Assembly (NCBI GenBank): GCA_000824845.1
Contig: CCNC01000046.1
Coordinates: forward strand, 1-64,000
Reading direction: 5' to 3'
Length of the DNA: 64,000 bases
From: Mesorhizobium sp. ORS 3359
Lineage (GTDB): Bacteria; Pseudomonadota; Alphaproteobacteria; Rhizobiales; Rhizobiaceae
Positions 61,182 through 64,000 of the stretch are shown here, piece after piece. A program made the translations under genes and the position numbers. Numbering within the stretch: the stretch's first letter is position 1; each line of letters starts with the position of its first letter. The notes beneath the pieces are model-generated. The model had not been told where the DNA came from, did no database searches, and saw only the letters and a program-made list of their open reading frames with translations.

Positions 61182-61931
61182 TTATTGAGCGCCGGCAACA
61201 ACGTTGCCTTTGAAATCGAGCGCGACGGCAACCTGCTTCCCGTCTTTCTCGGCGGTGCCGCGCCAGATGCCCTGGTCGTCCTTCGTCAGCGCGCTGACAT
61301 TGGCGAAACCGGCATCCTGGATCCGCGACTTCGCCTGCGCTTCAGTAAAGCTGTTCGCTCCAGGCACCGGGGCAGAGGCATTCTGGTCGGTACTTGTCGC
61401 CGCGGGTGTGGTGCTGGTCGTTGCCGTATTGTCGGTTTTGCCTGAGGCGATCTTTTCGATCATCTCCTGGTGCATCTTGAGTGTCGGCAGCGTCTGCTGG
61501 GCAAATGCCTTGAGATCAGCGTTGTCGCCGTCTGCCGCATAGTCCTGGAATAGCTTGACCGCGTCCGCATGCGCGTCCTGCTGCATCTTTACGTAGGACT
61601 GGTCGGCCGAACCGTTGGCCGATTTCAGCGCCTCGAGATCGCTCTTGTGCTTCGCGTCCGTTTCGGCGGGAATCCGCAGTTTCTGCTCGCCGGCGATCGA
61701 CTGCAGCTTGGCATTGGCCGCGCCGTGATCAGTTATCATTTTCTGGGCGAAGTCATTGACAGCCCTGTCCTTCGCCTTGCCCTGGACGATCTTGCTGGAC
61801 TCGACCTCGAAGATCCCGCCTTCGGCTGCCTTGTTGACGAAACCCTGCGCCTTTTCGGCACTGAGGGCGGGATGAGCAAAGCTCAGCCCGGCGGCCGTGC
61901 ACAGCGCGGCCGATAGCAAATGAAATCTCAT
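61182..61931 (-). CDS. DUF4142 domain protein, secreted
   Basis: A 249-residue protein. It has a signal peptide (MRFHLLSAALCTAAGLSFAH, cleavage near ALSAEK) and a ferritin-like DUF4142 domain (FVNKAAEGGIFEVESSKIVQ, VNDFAQKMITDHGAANAKL, TLPTLKMHQEMIEKI). A Thr/Ala linker leads to a small C-terminal module (AKSRIQDAGFANVSALTKDD, WRGTAEKDGKQVAVALDFKG) resembling PepSY-like repeats. DUF4142 proteins are periplasmic and often stress-induced. An EcfG-like promoter lies 41-65 bases upstream. Confidence 0.88.
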   Translation of the reverse strand: MRFHLLSAALCTAAGLSFAHPALSAEKAQGFVNKAAEGGIFEVESSKIVQGKAKDRAVNDFAQKMITDHGAANAKLQSIAGEQKLRIPAETDAKHKSDLEALKSANGSADQSYVKMQQDAHADAVKLFQDYAADGDNADLKAFAQQTLPTLKMHQEMIEKIASGKTDNTATTSTTPAATSTDQNASAPVPGANSFTEAQAKSRIQDAGFANVSALTKDDQGIWRGTAEKDGKQVAVALDFKGNVVAGAQ

Positions 61932-61971
61932 AGATGATATCCTCTAACGCACTGAATTGTGCTTGGAGGCA

Positions 61972-61996
61972 AACAGAGGGGCGAAGCGTTTGTTCC
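61972..61996 (-). promoter_or_regulatory. EcfG-like stress promoter
   Basis: On the minus strand GGAAC (61996-61992), 16 bases, TGTT (61975-61972), the same spacing and -10 as at 58306-58330. It would drive the DUF4142 and 17M-like genes. Confidence 0.6.
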
Positions 61997-62045
61997 AACG
62001 CCAATTCGATTTGGTGCTAAGCCGCTGGGCTTCGCATCTACGTCG

Positions 62046-62093
62046 CGCCTAAGGGGCTGGGAAGATTTCGGTCCGGACGGACTCCTGCGCTCA
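62046..62093 (+). repeat. Orphan copy of the DUF2293 gene tail (RLRGWEDF-x2-DGLLR)
   Basis: This 48-base stretch matches 63864-63911, the 3' end of the DUF2293 gene, at 38 of 48 positions in the same strand. In frame it encodes RLRGWEDFGPDGLLRS, against RLRGWEDFDIDGLLR in the gene. No gene body precedes it. It looks like the remains of a second DUF2293 gene. Confidence 0.7.
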
Positions 62094-62112
62094 CGGGCGC
62101 AGAACGCGCAGC

Positions 62113-62478
62113 TCAATTTTCCGCGGCGAAGGTTACGGCCTCGACATTGTGCCCGTCCGGGTCGAGCAAGAAGGTCGCAAAGTAATCCGGCGCGTATTGG
62201 GTGCGAATGCCAGGCGCGCCGTTATCGCGACCTCCGGAGGCAAGGCCTGCCTCGTAGAACGCGTGTACCATTGCCCGGGAGCCGGCGCGGAACGCCATGT
62301 GGATGGGTCCAGGAGGAGGACCGAATGCCCCGATCCAGAGACGACCGGAGTAGCCGCCCAACATGGCCCAGCCCTCGCCAGATTCCAGCACGCCAAGACC
62401 GAGAGGTGCGAGCACTGCTTTGTAAAAGGCGAGCGATTTCTCTAAATTCCCGACATTGAAGCCGATGTGGTCGAACAT
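62113..62478 (-). CDS. VOC family protein (glyoxalase/bleomycin-resistance fold)
   Basis: A 121-residue vicinal-oxygen-chelate protein: MFDHIGFNVGNLEKSLAFYK, LGLGVLESGEGWAMLGGYSG, PIHMAFRAGSRAMVHAFYEA, FATFLLDPDGHNVEAVTF. The His near the start and the Glu near the end are the usual metal ligands. The start at 62478 has AGAGGATAG upstream. Function is undefined (lyase, isomerase or binding protein). It lies 52 bases after the DUF1003 gene, perhaps in one operon. Confidence 0.88.
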   Translation of the reverse strand: MFDHIGFNVGNLEKSLAFYKAVLAPLGLGVLESGEGWAMLGGYSGRLWIGAFGPPPGPIHMAFRAGSRAMVHAFYEAGLASGGRDNGAPGIRTQYAPDYFATFLLDPDGHNVEAVTFAAEN

Positions 62479-62530
62479 GCGCCTATCCTCTGATTGACCC
62501 AACTCAGTAACGCTTAGCTTTGGTGATCTG

Positions 62531-63157
62531 TCACTCGGGCGGCTGACGGTCGGACACCTCTTGGATCTTGTCCAAGACTGCGTCCGGCGCCACATCGCGC
62601 TTGAGTTCCTTGATCTCGTGATCCGCGTCGGTATCTATGTTGAGACGCTTGGCAATCTCCTCCACCAGCTTGATGAGCTTGGTGGTTTCGTGCTCGTTAA
62701 GCAGGCTGACCTGCAGATCGAGGTCTGCCCTGGAATTGTCCTCCGCGGCCATTCGGTTCTGATTGATGAGCACGAAGGTCGAGAGGAAAATGGCCTCGAC
62801 CGAGGCGAACATGGCCAGGATGACCAGTGACGGGTCCCAAGGTCTTACGGAGCTCAGGATGCCCACATTGAGGGCGATCCAACCGCCGAAGAAGGCAAGG
62901 TGTAAGTAAACGAAGACCATGCTTCCGGCGAAGCCGCTGATCGCTGCCGCCGCGCGCTCCTCCAGCGTCGCGGCCTTGGCTTCGCGTTTCCGCCTCTCGA
63001 TCAGTGCTTCGATGTTTCGCGCCAGGGCAGGGGCAAGGCCTTCCGGAGCCGGCTTGGTTGGCGTGAAATAACCGTTGCTTTTCGAGGCGGCCATCCGTTC
63101 TAATCCAGTCATCTCCCGTTTAGCCAGCCTAACTCGCCGATCGACAATTCGCTCCAT
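62531..63157 (-). CDS. DUF1003 domain membrane protein
   Basis: A 208-residue protein with two membrane segments typical of DUF1003 (AGSMVFVYLHLAFFGGWIAL and PSLVILAMFASVEAIFLSTF) followed by the family NQNRMAAEDNSRADLDLQVS and a coiled-coil-like C-terminus (HETTKLIKLVEEIAKRL). The ATG at 63157 has AGAAGG four bases upstream; later in-frame ATGs are at 63112 and 63094. Function unknown; some annotations relate it to cyclic-nucleotide or stress response. Confidence 0.85.
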   Translation of the reverse strand: MERIVDRRVRLAKREMTGLERMAASKSNGYFTPTKPAPEGLAPALARNIEALIERRKREAKAATLEERAAAAISGFAGSMVFVYLHLAFFGGWIALNVGILSSVRPWDPSLVILAMFASVEAIFLSTFVLINQNRMAAEDNSRADLDLQVSLLNEHETTKLIKLVEEIAKRLNIDTDADHEIKELKRDVAPDAVLDKIQEVSDRQPPE

Positions 63158-63362
63158 TGAACCTTCTCAGCTGGCAACACGTGGCAGAATGCTTGTCTGC
63201 GATCACTGGCGTCGCGGCACAACGGGTTGCCTCTTGAGCCGGCTTTGCTCTGGGATCAGCCCGACCTATTTATCGGATATGCCAGGGTGCCGAAAAACCG
63301 AACCTACCGCCAGGTTGATAGCTGAGTGGCCGCTTTCGTCGGCGGCCACCTTGGGATCGTCG

Positions 63363-63911
63363 ATGCGGGCGAGGGGCATCTTCCTCGAGATACGCGCTCG
63401 CCTTCCTGCGCCCCTGAAAAAGCTGCTTCACATTGAATCTCGGGTGCTCACCTTGCGCCTCCCGGAGGGCTCGGATGCCGATGTTGAAGCGGCAGCGGTG
63501 GTCGTATCCAGAGCCATGCGCGACATCGCAGACCTGCCGGTCATCCCTCGCGAGGTCGAGGATATCCTGACGATCTCGTCCGGCGAGCGGCACCGCTGGC
63601 TGAAGGACGGTCGGCTTCAGAGCGCCGGCACTCGAACCGTGAAACTTCGCGGCCGGGCGAGGAAGATCACCTTCCACGTGTTCGACCCTCGCCACATCGA
63701 GGATGTGCTAGACCGCGATCTCGTCACTGTCTGGCGTGATGTAGACGTGGCGACAGCTGCCGAGAACCGGGGACGGGCCGCCGCAAGGGCGGCTCTGACG
63801 CGATCCCGAAAGAAACGCGCTGGGGCCGCAAATCACACCGACGTGAGCCGGGACGATCCGCCCCGCCTGAGAGGCTGGGAAGATTTCGATATCGACGGTC
63901 TTTTGCGCTGA
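63363..63911 (+). CDS. DUF2293 domain protein
   Basis: A 182-residue protein. The central domain (AAVVVSRAMRDIADLPVIPR, RHRWLKDGRLQSAGTRTVKL, KITFHVFDPRHIEDVLDRDL) matches DUF2293, found widely in rhizobia with no known function. The tail is basic (ARAALTRSRKKRAGAANH) and ends RLRGWEDFDIDGLLR, a motif duplicated as an orphan at 62046-62093. The start at 63363 (MRARGIFLEIRARLPAP) is tentative; ATG 63279 is an alternative and neither has a strong ribosome-binding site. The last 89 bases of the window after its stop show nothing clear. Confidence 0.8.
   Translation: MRARGIFLEIRARLPAPLKKLLHIESRVLTLRLPEGSDADVEAAAVVVSRAMRDIADLPVIPREVEDILTISSGERHRWLKDGRLQSAGTRTVKLRGRARKITFHVFDPRHIEDVLDRDLVTVWRDVDVATAAENRGRAAARAALTRSRKKRAGAANHTDVSRDDPPRLRGWEDFDIDGLLR
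63864..63911 (+). repeat. DUF2293 gene tail, partner of the orphan copy at 62046-62093
   Basis: The 48 bases encoding RLRGWEDFDIDGLLR and the stop codon. 38 of 48 bases match the orphan copy 1.8 kb upstream in direct orientation; the conservation is strongest over GGCTGGGAAGATTTCG, which is identical. Confidence 0.7.
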
Positions 63912-64000
63912 GGGAAGCGCCCGCCGGCGTGCTTCCAAGCGACGCGTATATCGTTGGCCGAGATGGACCGTCGCTTCTAGCCGAAGCCGGGCCCTATCGG

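Overview
The window reads as a chromosomal or large-replicon segment of a GC-rich alphaproteobacterium of the order Rhizobiales, most likely Mesorhizobium or a close relative. That placement is inferred from gene content and style: many ribose- and maltose-type sugar ABC operons, chains of Gfo/Idh/MocA oxidoreductases with TIM-barrel isomerases, ATGA and GTGA translational coupling, and EcfG-like stress promoters. I see no rRNA, tRNA, CRISPR array, phage or transposase gene.

The window is mostly a string of carbohydrate-uptake and catabolism islands. (1) 1-6822: the end of a ribose-type binding protein, a TIM-barrel isomerase, a mannitol-dehydrogenase-family enzyme, an SDR, an RpiR regulator and a divergent Gfo/Idh enzyme. 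Two exact GGAA-N6-TTCC boxes, the motif known for the rhizobial RpiR-type repressor IolR, lie before the SDR. (2) 7129-16799: two divergent maltose-type ABC transporters without ATPase genes. The rightward one runs on through a PIG-L deacetylase, ROK kinase, GntR/UTRA regulator and SIS-domain protein, which suggests amino-sugar use. (3) 16842-26537: small and housekeeping genes: AlkB-like dioxygenase, LhgO-like oxidase, class III aminotransferase, FMN reductase, an HD-GYP protein with a LuxR domain, and an AmiC-like binding protein without a signal peptide. Decayed pieces include a nuoD tail and a frameshifted KTSC gene. (4) 26729-48282: a large sugar block on the minus strand. An aldolase, PfkB kinase, complete maltose-type transporter, isomerases, Gfo/Idh enzyme, hydrolase, RPE-like epimerase and ROK kinase form one tight operon, followed by a ribose-type transporter unit. 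On the plus strand are a Gfo/Idh gene, an amber-interrupted hydrolase, and a tagatose-kinase/GatZ pair divergent from a LacI regulator. A 53-bp element (43/53 identical) precedes both minus-strand units. (5) 48557-57851: an AraC regulator divergent from a ribose-type transporter with two permeases fused in one chain, then cupin, 3-hydroxyacid dehydrogenase, BKACE (DUF849) and SDR genes. This looks like uptake, oxidation and acetyl-CoA-dependent cleavage of a beta-hydroxy acid. (6) 57852-64000: a stress-flavoured segment: a Tat-type SDR, exonuclease III, a 17M-like stress protein, DUF4142, VOC, DUF1003 and DUF2293 proteins. Two clear EcfG-like promoters and a duplicated C-terminal tail motif lie here.

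The most interesting items for follow-up are the BKACE/fused-permease operon, the amino-sugar operon with an unusual PIG-L active site, the shared 53-bp regulatory element, the IolR-like boxes, the EcfG-like promoter set, and the HD-GYP/LuxR plus leaderless AmiC-like pair. Functions come from sequence reading only; substrates are inferences.
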